Shown in pieces: positions 23,658 to 29,226 of a DNA stretch of 29,226 nt. The translations under genes were made by a program, and so were the position numbers. This stretch comes from CAIXMG01 sp964628065 (GTDB lineage: Bacteria > Patescibacteriota > Minisyncoccia > Phycocordibacterales > UBA1006). The notes under the pieces were generated by a model. The model did not search any database. It was not told where the DNA came from and was given only the letters and a program-made list of their open reading frames with translations. Position 1 is the first letter of the stretch. Every line of letters begins with the position of its first letter. The stretch lies in assembly GCA_964628065.1 (NCBI GenBank), contig CAZVLM010000010.1, positions 1 through 29,226 on the forward strand. The letters run 5' to 3'.

Positions 23658-23727
23658 CATGGGTGACGCCCATGGAAGTACTCCTACGGAGCCCTATTGG
23701 GCTCTCGAATCCCTCTAAAAGAGGGAT
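23658..23727 (-). promoter_or_regulatory. rpsB: Structured rpsB leader (three stem-loops)
   Basis: CATGGG/CCCATG (23658-23674, loop of 5), GAGCCC/GGGCTC (23689-23704, loop of 4) and ATCCCTCT/AGAGGGAT (23709-23727, loop of 3) line up in the transcribed leader. Autoregulation by S2 binding its own leader is known in other bacteria; here it is inferred. Confidence 0.5.
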
Positions 23728-23762
23728 ATATAAGGGTATTTCTACAATCTGCTGACGGGGAG

Positions 23763-23790
23763 ACTATAGCATAACGACACGAATTCTCAA
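23763..23790 (-). promoter_or_regulatory. rpsB: rpsB promoter
   Basis: On the minus strand TTGAGA (23785-23790), a 16-nt spacer and TATAGT (23763-23768). Its -35 box is only 2 bp from the -35 box of the divergent promoter. Confidence 0.65.
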
Positions 23791-23792
23791 AG

Positions 23793-23821
23793 TTGACAAA
23801 TACTTATAAATATGCTATCAT
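23793..23821 (+). promoter_or_regulatory. Promoter of the 23868 gene
   Basis: TTGACA (23793-23798), a 17-nt spacer and TATCAT (23816-23821). It is divergent from and nearly touching the rpsB promoter. Confidence 0.7.
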
Positions 23822-23867
23822 TATAGAGGAAGTAAAACCTATTTTGTAACTTTTAATTCTTTTAAAA

Positions 23868-24383
23868 ATGAAGAAATTAATCTTTTTGCCATTGTTCATA
23901 GCCATGGCCCAGTTCGGTTTTTGTGGAAGTAATATAGTATCTTTCTTTTGCTCTGTTGATACCAGCAAAGTGGATACGCTTTATTTGATGGAATGCGTTA
24001 AGGGAGTCCTATTTCAAGACCAAAGCAGTAATGTTTCGGTAATAGTAGGTGACACTCTTTTTGGCAAGACGCACATCGTTTTCCTTAAAAGCTTAACCGC
24101 CGAAGAGAAAAAACAGAGATTGGCAGCAGGCCTTAAGCTGGTTGATGCAGGTTCTTCTATTGTTACTCAACTAACGCCTTCAGAGGAGGGCAACTGGCAC
24201 AAATTTTTTCTGTACTCTTCAAAAGTTTACGGAATGGACTCGAATGGAAGTATTCATTTTCCGGCTATACCTTTGGATGCCTATGAAGACATTCATCTGC
24301 TGCGAAGTCCAATGTTCAGAGTTTTGATGTTTGAACGGATTAAAAACAGAGCAATAAGAGGTATGGCAGAGCAAATGAACTAA
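23868..24383 (+). CDS. Unknown exported protein
   Basis: A 171-residue protein with a signal-peptide-like start (MKKLIFLPLFIAMAQFGFCG): two lysines, a hydrophobic core and a small-residue end; C19 could be a lipidation site. The mature part shows beta-strands (SSNVSVIVGDTLFGKTHIVFLK) and a charged helix (TAEEKKQRLAAGLKLVDAG). I do not recognise the family. It has its own consensus promoter, a leader of about 40 nt without a Shine-Dalgarno sequence, and a strong terminator. It is the first of a run of single-gene units with the same organisation. Confidence 0.7.
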   Translation: MKKLIFLPLFIAMAQFGFCGSNIVSFFCSVDTSKVDTLYLMECVKGVLFQDQSSNVSVIVGDTLFGKTHIVFLKSLTAEEKKQRLAAGLKLVDAGSSIVTQLTPSEEGNWHKFFLYSSKVYGMDSNGSIHFPAIPLDAYEDIHLLRSPMFRVLMFERIKNRAIRGMAEQMN

Positions 24384-24419
24384 AATTAAATGAACCAGGA
24401 CTAGGCTGAATCCTAGGAG

Positions 24420-24456
24420 ATCCGTTCGCTTCTTTACGAAGCGGGCGGATTTTTTT
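24420..24456 (+). terminator. Terminator of the 23868 gene
   Basis: ATCCGTTCGCTTC pairs with GAAGCGGGCGGAT (two G-U pairs) around TTTAC, followed by six T. The last T bases form the start of the next -35 box (TTGACG). Confidence 0.8.
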
Positions 24457-24483
24457 GACGACTTAATTATTGTGTGATAACAT
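24455..24483 (+). promoter_or_regulatory. Promoter of the 24533 gene, overlapping the preceding terminator
   Basis: TTGACG (24455-24460), a 17-nt spacer and TAACAT (24478-24483). Confidence 0.6.
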
Positions 24484-24532
24484 TATTTTGAAATCAAACA
24501 TTATATTTAGATCACCCTTTAAAACTTAAATT

Positions 24533-24997
24533 ATGAGCAATCAAGAAGCTTTTAATCGTCTAAAATCACAAGTTGAGGACTATGAACAATCTGAACTTGT
24601 CGCGAATCGTCCATATACGCAGCTAGTGGCGTCCACAATTTTTACCGTACTTGGAGTGGTTGGTATTATTTTGATAACAATAGGGAGTATTTTGGGTAAT
24701 TCTGCATTTTCAATAGGACTTGTTATTTTTTTAACTTCCGTACCTTTCTACTTTAATAAGTTAAAACCAATTGTGGAACTACTGCATCCGCTGACAATGT
24801 ATTTCTTCGGAGAAAAGATACATAGTCGTATTGCAATTCAGAAACGCAACATCGTATCTATCTTAAGACGAGATATCTACTTGCTTACGTCAATGAAGCA
24901 TTTTGGTGGAGAATGGGAATCTATTGCAGCAAGGGCAAACAAAATTCTGGCCGAAAATGAGATTAAGTATGTGGTAACGGAGTTAACCATTGAGTAA
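24533..24997 (+). CDS. Unknown small membrane protein
   Basis: A 154-residue protein with a hydrophilic, helical N-terminus (1-30), two closely spaced membrane segments (about 34-55 and 59-76) forming a hairpin, and a soluble basic C-terminus (90-154) that ends in a helix (WESIAARANKILAENEIKYVV). The topology resembles small two-helix membrane proteins of unknown function. It is transcribed alone from its own promoter and is followed by a hairpin terminator. The leader ends CCCTTTAAAACTTAAATT before the ATG, closely like that of the 25540 lipoprotein gene (CACCTTAAAACTTAATC), which suggests common ancestry or shared control. Confidence 0.7.
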   Translation: MSNQEAFNRLKSQVEDYEQSELVANRPYTQLVASTIFTVLGVVGIILITIGSILGNSAFSIGLVIFLTSVPFYFNKLKPIVELLHPLTMYFFGEKIHSRIAIQKRNIVSILRRDIYLLTSMKHFGGEWESIAARANKILAENEIKYVVTELTIE

Positions 24998-25017
24998 TCA
25001 CGAAAAGTATTATTTAG

Positions 25018-25049
25018 AACCCCTGTATTTCTTACGAAATGCCGGGGTT
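25018..25049 (+). terminator. Terminator of the 24533 gene
   Basis: AACCCC and TATTTC pair with GAAATG and GGGGTT, with a two-base internal mismatch and a TTAC loop. The T tract is weak. Confidence 0.6.
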
Positions 25050-25068
25050 ATTTATATTTAGTTGCCAT

Positions 25069-25097
25069 TTGACAAAAATAATTAAATAGTGTACTAT
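25069..25097 (+). promoter_or_regulatory. Promoter of the 25136 gene
   Basis: TTGACA (25069-25074), a 17-nt spacer and TACTAT (25092-25097). Confidence 0.7.
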
Positions 25098-25135
25098 CCA
25101 CATCGGAACTTTTACCTAACCCTTAAATATTGTTG

Positions 25136-25423
25136 ATGAGAAAATTATTGAACATCTTGGAATTGAGAATTGAAGTGAGTTTTTTACAACTTCAAAAAAC
25201 CTACTGTATTTACGCTTGTGCGTTCATTTTACTTCGCATGAAGATTAAGCGCGCGCGAATGGCGTTTTATGCGGACAACTTTGAATACGTGTGGGCACAA
25301 GAACTGCTTGCCGAAGAAAGTGATCAATATGAAAAACTTGAAGAAGAATTTCGCGGATGGGCTGCCGGAAAGAGAATGTTTGAAGACTGTTTGAAATACA
25401 GTCTCGCATTTGTAAAAATTTAA
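25136..25423 (+). CDS. Unknown small helical protein
   Basis: A 95-residue protein, mostly helical, with a moderately hydrophobic stretch (about 14-33, FLQLQKTYCIYACAFILL) and a strongly charged second half (EESDQYEKLEEEFRGWAAGKRMF). Two TTG codons lie directly before the ATG; the ATG at 25136 is the more usual start. Three cysteines could matter for folding. No family is recognised. It is a single-gene unit with its own promoter and a weak terminator. Confidence 0.55.
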   Translation: MRKLLNILELRIEVSFLQLQKTYCIYACAFILLRMKIKRARMAFYADNFEYVWAQELLAEESDQYEKLEEEFRGWAAGKRMFEDCLKYSLAFVKI

Positions 25424-25437
25424 ATGAACACTAAAGT

Positions 25438-25460
25438 CCCTTGCCAAACGGCAGGGGATT
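25438..25460 (+). terminator. Weak terminator hairpin
   Basis: CCCTTGCC pairs with GGCAGGGG (one G-U pair) around AAAC. The following bases (ATTAAAATT) are a poor T-run. The next -35 box begins 5 nt after the hairpin region. Confidence 0.45.
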
Positions 25461-25464
25461 AAAA

Positions 25465-25492
25465 TTGACAATTTAATTTAATACTGTATTAT
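25465..25492 (+). promoter_or_regulatory. Promoter of the split lipoprotein gene
   Basis: TTGACA (25465-25470), a 16-nt spacer and TATTAT (25487-25492). Confidence 0.7.
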
Positions 25493-25539
25493 ATTCGAGA
25501 ATTTCAGTTATATTAAACCACCTTAAAACTTAATCAGTT

Positions 25540-26308
25540 ATGAAAAGATTACTTTCAGTATTATTCGCAGCAGTTTTGATTACCTCTGCATGCAGAGAGA
25601 CTCCACGGAACCGCACCGATGAAAAGCCTACAACGGACACGCTTACCTCGAGAGATTTTAAAAAAATGGAGAAAAGCCTGGAGGATGATGACAGCAAGAA
25701 AGCTTATGCCGCGCACGTAAACGATAGCATTTCGCACATGGCCCTGATGCTGCATTTGGGCGAGGCCGATTCTTCCACACCAGGTATTGATGGCAAAGGA
25801 GAAGGATTGATGAATATAGTACAAAAAAAACTACGACTGGCTCAGTTTTTTGCAATACAAAACTAAGGCCGTGGCCTCAGCGCTTACCCCGGAGGATGCA
25901 AAATCCGAGAAAAAACTACTCGCATCGTTTGAGCAGTGTCAGCCGCATTGGTTTGGTTGTGATTACGAATATTTGTGGCAGGTAGTTTACAAGATTCAGG
26001 ATAACGAAAGTATGTACACAAGGTACACCTTGGATTCGCTTGCTGAGCAGAATCATCTGCAAAACTTCCTTAAGCGTTACAAAAAAACAGTAGATGCCGT
26101 TTCAGGAAAATGGAAAGGTTACACAGAGGATTCGCCAAGCCGCAGGCAGTGGAAGCTGATTCGCGCAAAAGTAGATAAGAGCTATCAACTTCTTAAAGAG
26201 AGGGCTCTAAAGAATGACGTTGGCCTTAATAAGGAGGACTTTGAAAAACTTTCTATGAATTGGGAACAGGCATACTTGATTGTGCGAGAGAAAAAATTTA
26301 AAAATTAG
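25540..26308 (+). pseudogene. Putative lipoprotein gene split by a frameshift at an A8 tract
   Basis: Two overlapping frames look like one broken protein. The first (25540-25866, 108 codons) begins MKRLLSVLFAAVLITSAC, a lipoprotein signal with Cys18, then an acidic linker. The second is open from 25820, has no ATG near its start, and continues to 26308 (SALTPEDAKSEKKL...CDYEYLW...). The switch point is the run of eight A at 25823-25830. With one A fewer, the sequence reads Q-K-N-Y-D-W-L-S-F-L-Q-Y and gives a single 255-residue lipoprotein. The cause could be a sequencing/assembly error in a homopolymer, a real mutation, or slippage by RNA polymerase on A8 that restores the frame. The function is unknown. 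The promoter and terminator are intact. Confidence 0.65.
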
Positions 26309-26330
26309 TTAAAAGCAAAAAAAAGAAAAG

Positions 26331-26359
26331 AATCCGCATGCGAACGTATGCGGATTTTT
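26331..26359 (+). terminator. Terminator of the split lipoprotein gene
   Basis: AATCCGCAT pairs with ATGCGGATT around an 8-nt loop, followed by T residues. Confidence 0.8.
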
Positions 26360-26409
26360 GTTTGTAAAAAATAGATAAACCATAAATAAAATTTTGATAA
26401 AGTATCTTC

Positions 26410-26438
26410 TTGCATCTAGCTTATTTCTTACCTACAAT
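26410..26438 (+). promoter_or_regulatory. Promoter of the PemK/MazF-like gene
   Basis: TTGCAT (26410-26415), a 17-nt spacer and TACAAT (26433-26438), ending 10 nt before the ATG at 26448. Confidence 0.55.
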
Positions 26439-26447
26439 TACGGCTCC

Positions 26448-26969
26448 ATGGGAAAATATTCTGACTCACAATTTGATGTTTGGAACGAGAAGAAGAAGTT
26501 TCTAGATTCAGTGCAATCATATAAAAATATATATTTTAACCAAGGTGATATTTGGTGGTGTTTGCTTGGAAAAAATATAGGAACAGAATCATTTGGAAAA
26601 GGGGAACATTTCCGAAGACCGATTCTGATACTTAAAAAGCTCTCAAACGAATCGTGCATTGCATTACCACTAGGAAGTAAATTTAAAGAGGGAACTTGGT
26701 TTATTGAAATAACAATCACCGAAGATGGAAAGCAAGTAAAACGCTGGGTTTCTCTTTACCAAATAAGAATGCTGCATAGCAAGAGGTTTGAGAGAAAAAT
26801 TTGCCAAATAGCACCGGAAGACATGATTTTTGTAAAAGAAAAACTCGGAGCATTGCTCGAGCTTTCTATAAATCATCACCAGGATGAAACCTGGATCGAA
26901 GGGATGCGATCCCCAAAAACAGATGAAGTATACCAAGAGTATAAAATGATTGCAAATGACATTGGCTAG
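26448..26969 (+). CDS. PemK/MazF-like toxin (endoribonuclease fold), no partner visible
   Basis: A 173-residue protein of the PemK/MazF fold. The family core is seen as FNQGDIWWCLLGKNIGTE (first strand and GDIWW), GEHFRRPILILKK, IALPLGSKF and VSLYQIRMLHSKRF, with the usual Arg in the RRP strand. These proteins cut mRNA and are normally silenced by a small antitoxin encoded upstream. Here no antitoxin frame precedes or follows it within a few hundred bases. The N-terminal helix FDVWNEKKKFLDSVQ is an addition often seen in versions from small-genome bacteria. The ATG at 26448 is chosen because an in-frame ATT/TTG-type start at 26394 lies upstream of the promoter. The mRNA would be almost leaderless. 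Confidence 0.82.
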   Translation: MGKYSDSQFDVWNEKKKFLDSVQSYKNIYFNQGDIWWCLLGKNIGTESFGKGEHFRRPILILKKLSNESCIALPLGSKFKEGTWFIEITITEDGKQVKRWVSLYQIRMLHSKRFERKICQIAPEDMIFVKEKLGALLELSINHHQDETWIEGMRSPKTDEVYQEYKMIANDIG

Positions 26970-26970
26970 T

Positions 26971-26999
26971 TTGTAAAAAAGGTATTTTTGAGATATGAT
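26971..26999 (+). promoter_or_regulatory. proS: proS promoter, leaderless arrangement
   Basis: TTGTAA (26971-26976), a 17-nt spacer and TATGAT (26994-26999). Seven bases after the -10 lies the A of the ATG at 27006, so transcription should start at the start codon itself. Confidence 0.65.
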
Positions 27000-27005
27000 G
27001 CCTTC

Positions 27006-28247
27006 ATGAGACAGTCACAACTATTTACCAAAACACGAAAGGAAGCGCCTTCGGATGAAGTTTCGAAGAATGCACAATTGCTTATTAAGGCCGGTTTTAT
27101 TCATAAGGAAATTGCAGGAGTGTACGCGTACCTTCCATTAGGGCTTCGCGTTCTTGAAAATGTAAAAAAAATCGTTCGTGACGAAATGAACAAGGTAGGC
27201 GGCCAAGAGCTTATGATGACCACACTTCAGCCTAAGGATATTTGGGAAAAAACAGATCGATGGGACGATGCAAAAGTAGATAACTGGTTTAAAACAGCTT
27301 TGAAAAACGGTACTGAACTTGGAGTAGGACTTACTCATGAGGAACCGATTGTTGATGCAGTAGGCGAATACATCAATTCCTATAAAGACTTACCAATTTT
27401 GGTATATCAAATTCAAAACAAGTTCAGAAATGAGCTTCGTGCAAAAAGCGGACTTCTTCGAGGACGCGAATTTGTAATGAAAGATATGTATAGTTTCGCT
27501 CGAACTCAAGAAGAGCATGATGAAATATATGAACGCGTAGCGGCTTCCTATCATAAAGTGTATGCGCGACTTGGTTTGGGCGATATTACTTACAGAACCT
27601 ATGCCGATGGAGGAATTTTCACTGAGAGATTTAGTGATGAGTTTCAAACACTGAGCGATATGGGAGAAGATGTAGTGTATGTAAACGAAGAAAAGAAAAT
27701 TGCAGTAAACAAAGAAGTGTATACTGATGAAAACTTGGCAAAGGTCGGACTTCGAAAAGAAGACCTTGTTGAACGAAAAGGTGTTGAGGTTGGAAATATT
27801 TTTCCACTTGAAACAAAATATACTGAGGCTCTTGATGTGCGTTATATGAATAATGAGGGAGCAGCTCAGCCAATTATCATGGGATGTTACGGTATTGGGG
27901 TGAGTCGACTCGTAGGAGTTATCGCAGAACACTTTGCAGATGACAAAGGACTTGTTTGGCCAGAAAGTATTGCACCGTTCAAGGTTCACTTGATTCAGCT
28001 TGGAAACGCATCTGCGCAGGCTACAGAATTGTACGAAGAACTTAGCGGAAAGGGAATGGAGGTTTTGCTCGACGACAGAGATGCTTCTGCTGGTGCGAAA
28101 TTTGCAGATGCTGACCTTATCGGAATTCCTTATCGGGTTGTGGTATCAGAAAAATCACTTGCGGCGGGAGGATACGAATTCAAGAAGCGAAATGAAAGCG
28201 AAGCAAAAATTGTAAGCAAGGAAGAGTTGTTTACTCTCTTGAAATAA
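27006..28247 (+). CDS. proS: Prolyl-tRNA synthetase, short form without the editing insertion
   Basis: Charges tRNA-Pro with proline (class II synthetase). The 413 residues contain motif 1 (AYLPLGLRVLENVKKIV), motif 2 (FRNELRAKSGLLRGREFVMKDMYSF, about 140-164), motif 3 (MGCYGIGVSRLVGVIAEHF, about 292-310) and a C-terminal anticodon-binding domain (KVHLIQLG..., then DDRDASAGAKFADADLIGIPYRVVV). The bacterial editing domain of about 180 residues that normally sits between motifs 2 and 3 is absent; about 45 residues (from ERFSDEF to GNIFPL) bridge the gap. Proofreading of Ala-tRNA-Pro must be done by another protein or not at all. A TTG at 26988 is in frame, but it lies in the promoter, so the ATG at 27006 is the start. 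Confidence 0.95.
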   Translation: MRQSQLFTKTRKEAPSDEVSKNAQLLIKAGFIHKEIAGVYAYLPLGLRVLENVKKIVRDEMNKVGGQELMMTTLQPKDIWEKTDRWDDAKVDNWFKTALKNGTELGVGLTHEEPIVDAVGEYINSYKDLPILVYQIQNKFRNELRAKSGLLRGREFVMKDMYSFARTQEEHDEIYERVAASYHKVYARLGLGDITYRTYADGGIFTERFSDEFQTLSDMGEDVVYVNEEKKIAVNKEVYTDENLAKVGLRKEDLVERKGVEVGNIFPLETKYTEALDVRYMNNEGAAQPIIMGCYGIGVSRLVGVIAEHFADDKGLVWPESIAPFKVHLIQLGNASAQATELYEELSGKGMEVLLDDRDASAGAKFADADLIGIPYRVVVSEKSLAAGGYEFKKRNESEAKIVSKEELFTLLK

Positions 28248-28250
28248 AGA

Positions 28251-28312
28251 AATCCTAAAGCCAATCTAAAAAAGTTATCACGAAATGGTGATAACTTTTT
28301 TGCTTTAGGATT
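28251..28312 (+). terminator. Nested double-stem terminator after proS
   Basis: An inner 14-bp stem, AAAAAAGTTATCAC/GTGATAACTTTTTT (28268-28301), is enclosed by an outer stem, AATCCTAAAGC (28251-28261) with GCTTTAGGATT (28302-28312). The TTGCTT -35 box of the next gene lies across the end of the inner stem. Confidence 0.8.
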
Positions 28313-28328
28313 TGAAACTGTTTATAAT
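28300..28328 (+). promoter_or_regulatory. Leaderless promoter of the coiled-coil gene
   Basis: TTGCTT (28300-28305), a 17-nt spacer and a perfect TATAAT (28323-28328). The ATG at 28336 starts 8 nt after the -10, and the -35 is embedded in the proS terminator. Confidence 0.7.
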
Positions 28329-28335
28329 CAGTTTC

Positions 28336-28650
28336 ATGAAAAAGAGCTTTCAAAAACTCAGTCGGGAAGAACAAGAAAACGAGTTGGTCACTCGGGGGAT
28401 TTTGAAAGTGGAACTTAATAAGTTCGAAAAGAAGATAGAAAAGAAATTTGTTACAAAGAAAGAATTTAATGAACACGCTGACCTTATGTCGAAATCATTC
28501 GCTTTAGTTATGGAAGCCTTCGCGGGCATACGAGCAGAGTTGAAAGAAATGCGACAGGAAATGAGCTCGATGTACGGCGGTATTCGTCGCAATGAAAAGG
28601 ATATTGCAGGATTAGATGAAAGAGTATTGAAGCTTGAATCAGCACAATAA
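28336..28650 (+). CDS. Small coiled-coil protein, unknown function
   Basis: A 104-residue, highly charged protein with no membrane segment. Most of it (about 9-40 and 50-104) has the heptad spacing of a coiled coil: FEKKIEKKFVTKKEFNE, then AGIRAELKEMRQEMSSM, and RNEKDIAGLDERVLKLE. It probably forms a rod-like homodimer or binds a partner. A TTG eight codons upstream is in frame, but the promoter places the start at 28336. No domain is recognised; similar small coiled-coil proteins are frequent in CPR genomes. Confidence 0.7.
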   Translation: MKKSFQKLSREEQENELVTRGILKVELNKFEKKIEKKFVTKKEFNEHADLMSKSFALVMEAFAGIRAELKEMRQEMSSMYGGIRRNEKDIAGLDERVLKLESAQ

Positions 28651-28684
28651 AAATACCCGCCATTATAAGCAGGGTATTTTTATT
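28646..28684. terminator. Bidirectional terminator between convergent genes
   Basis: AATAAAAATACCC pairs exactly with GGGTATTTTTATT around a 13-nt loop. It serves the coiled-coil gene and the minus-strand gene at 28700. Confidence 0.8.
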
Positions 28685-28699
28685 TAATTGAAAGAATGA

Positions 28700-29086
28700 T
28701 TAAGGGTGTCCGATGAAGCCTTCAATGGTTTGCGTGATCACTTCATCTTTGCGAGACTGAAGATAATTCATTACTCTCGTAAAGTTGGAGATGTCTAAAA
28801 CCTTTACCTCGTTTTGTTTGCTGGTGAACCGAAAAAAATTATGCGCCCTCAGTTGCAGTGCTGATCCTAAAAACAAAATTATAATGGATGAGCGAACCGC
28901 ATTGGAAGGTAGATGTTTTGTTTTAACTTCTTCAATAATTTGCTGTTGGGTAATATCTTTGCGAAAATCACTCTCCTGAGGAATGAGTTCAAATGCGCAA
29001 TGGGCGAGGGCGGTCTCTATGACTCGCCATTCATCGCCGGTCATGTCTGATCGGTTGTATAAGACAAGAACTTTTTTGTGGGCCAT
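28700..29086 (-). CDS. Unknown soluble protein
   Basis: A 128-residue protein beginning MAHKKVLVLYNRSDMTGDEW, a beta-strand/loop pattern like the start of a Rossmann-type fold, with further strands SSIIILFLGSALQL and VKVLDIS. The alternation of strands and helices suggests a small alpha/beta domain, possibly of flavodoxin or response-regulator receiver shape, but no diagnostic motif is present and I assign no function. It has its own minus-strand promoter about 35-60 bases upstream and converges on the coiled-coil gene. Confidence 0.6.
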   Translation of the reverse strand: MAHKKVLVLYNRSDMTGDEWRVIETALAHCAFELIPQESDFRKDITQQQIIEEVKTKHLPSNAVRSSIIILFLGSALQLRAHNFFRFTSKQNEVKVLDISNFTRVMNYLQSRKDEVITQTIEGFIGHP

Positions 29087-29121
29087 GGGGAAGTATTAAA
29101 GGGTTAACAATGTTCAGTATG

Positions 29122-29150
29122 AATTTAGTATACATTTAGGCCAATGTCAA
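29122..29150 (-). promoter_or_regulatory. Promoter of the minus-strand unknown gene
   Basis: On the minus strand TTGACA (29145-29150), a 17-nt spacer and TAAATT (29122-29127). Confidence 0.55.
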
Positions 29151-29174
29151 CAACTTTCCGAGGAGGATTTAAAA

Positions 29175-29183
29175 TGCTATAGT
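29175..29183 (+). promoter_or_regulatory. Extended -10 promoter of the gene at the right edge
   Basis: TGCTATAGT has the TG-N motif and a good -10 box, 13 nt before the ATG at 29196. Confidence 0.5.
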
Positions 29184-29195
29184 CTCAGTACTTTT

Positions 29196-29226
29196 ATGTT
29201 CGAAAACCTCTACAACCGCTTCTCAA
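29196..29226 (+). CDS. 5' end of a gene leaving the window (possibly ffh)
   Basis: Only ten codons are visible (MFENLYNRFS). The start resembles the first residues of the signal-recognition-particle GTPase Ffh (MF-[DE]-NL-x-x-R), but ten residues are too few to be sure. Confidence 0.35.
   Translation, partial: MFENLYNRFS

Noticed and set aside
27390..27989. 199-codon minus-strand frame opposite proS
   Set aside because: It is opposite the conserved catalytic core of proS and is low-complexity Ser/Phe/Ile/His sequence.
29160..29182. AGGAGG followed by an ATG at 29174 near the right edge
   Set aside because: That frame stops after two codons; the Shine-Dalgarno-like sequence lies upstream of the likely -10 box and would not be transcribed.
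1..29226. CRISPR array, rRNA genes, insertion sequences, replication origin
   Set aside because: I saw no regularly spaced short repeats, no rRNA signature, no transposase and no DnaA-box cluster. The only long repeats are the pair at 15.4 and 16.8 kb and the three REP-like elements.

Overview
The window looks like a chromosomal segment of an uncultured ultra-small bacterium of the Patescibacteria/CPR type, most likely Parcubacteria-like. This is an inference from several traits seen together: compact RNA polymerase subunits without large lineage insertions, an EF-Ts of only 152 residues, a prolyl-tRNA synthetase with no room for the editing insertion, genes that almost never have a Shine-Dalgarno sequence, promoters placed 7-11 nt before the ATG, and heavy use of CGA (Arg) and GGA (Gly) codons in the RNA polymerase genes. 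No rRNA gene is present, so the lineage cannot be fixed.

Layout. (1) 131-3583: AT-rich type II restriction-modification island, probably GATC-specific: a Dam-like methylase, an unknown protein, a MutH/Sau3AI-type endonuclease and a second methylase. (2) 3537-4420: gene-poor stretch with two promoters, a possible small RNA, a structured leader and a small DUF1508 (YegP-like) gene. (3) 4421-14870: core information-processing block rpoB-rpoC-dnaG-rpoD, with a small ADP-ribosyltransferase-fold gene and a REP-like palindromic repeat inserted between rpoC and dnaG. (4) 14879-16999: accessory stretch with a small lipoprotein and two genes (unknown protein, DUF3800 protein) bracketed by ~165-bp direct repeats. 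(5) 17000-21627: five-gene membrane glycan/protein-glycosylation operon (processive GT2, membrane thioredoxin-like protein, GtrA-type flippase, GT-C transferase, ALG5/DPM-like polyprenyl-phosphate glycosyltransferase). (6) 21666-23600, minus strand: rpsB, tsf, a membrane protein and tRNA-Thr(UGU), with a facing pair of REP-like elements between rpsB and tsf. (7) 23793-26359: a run of small, unrecognised secreted or membrane proteins, each with its own strong TTGACA-type promoter and terminator; the last is a lipoprotein split by a frameshift at an A8 tract. (8) 26410-29226: solitary PemK/MazF-like toxin, proS, a coiled-coil protein, a minus-strand unknown gene, and the first codons of a gene running off the window.

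How the parts fit. The core genes give RNA polymerase, its main sigma factor and primase as a macromolecular-synthesis cluster, and S2/EF-Ts as a translation operon. The glycosylation operon can be read as one pathway: ALG5/DPM-like enzyme loads a polyprenyl phosphate, GtrA flips it, and the GT-C enzyme transfers the sugar outside. Between these blocks lie defence-like genes (restriction-modification, ADP-ribosyltransferase fold, DUF3800, PemK/MazF). The most unusual signals are the direct-repeat module at 15.4-16.95 kb with an element shared upstream of three genes, the ADP-ribosyltransferase-like gene inside the RNA polymerase/primase cluster, and the close coupling of terminators to following promoters.
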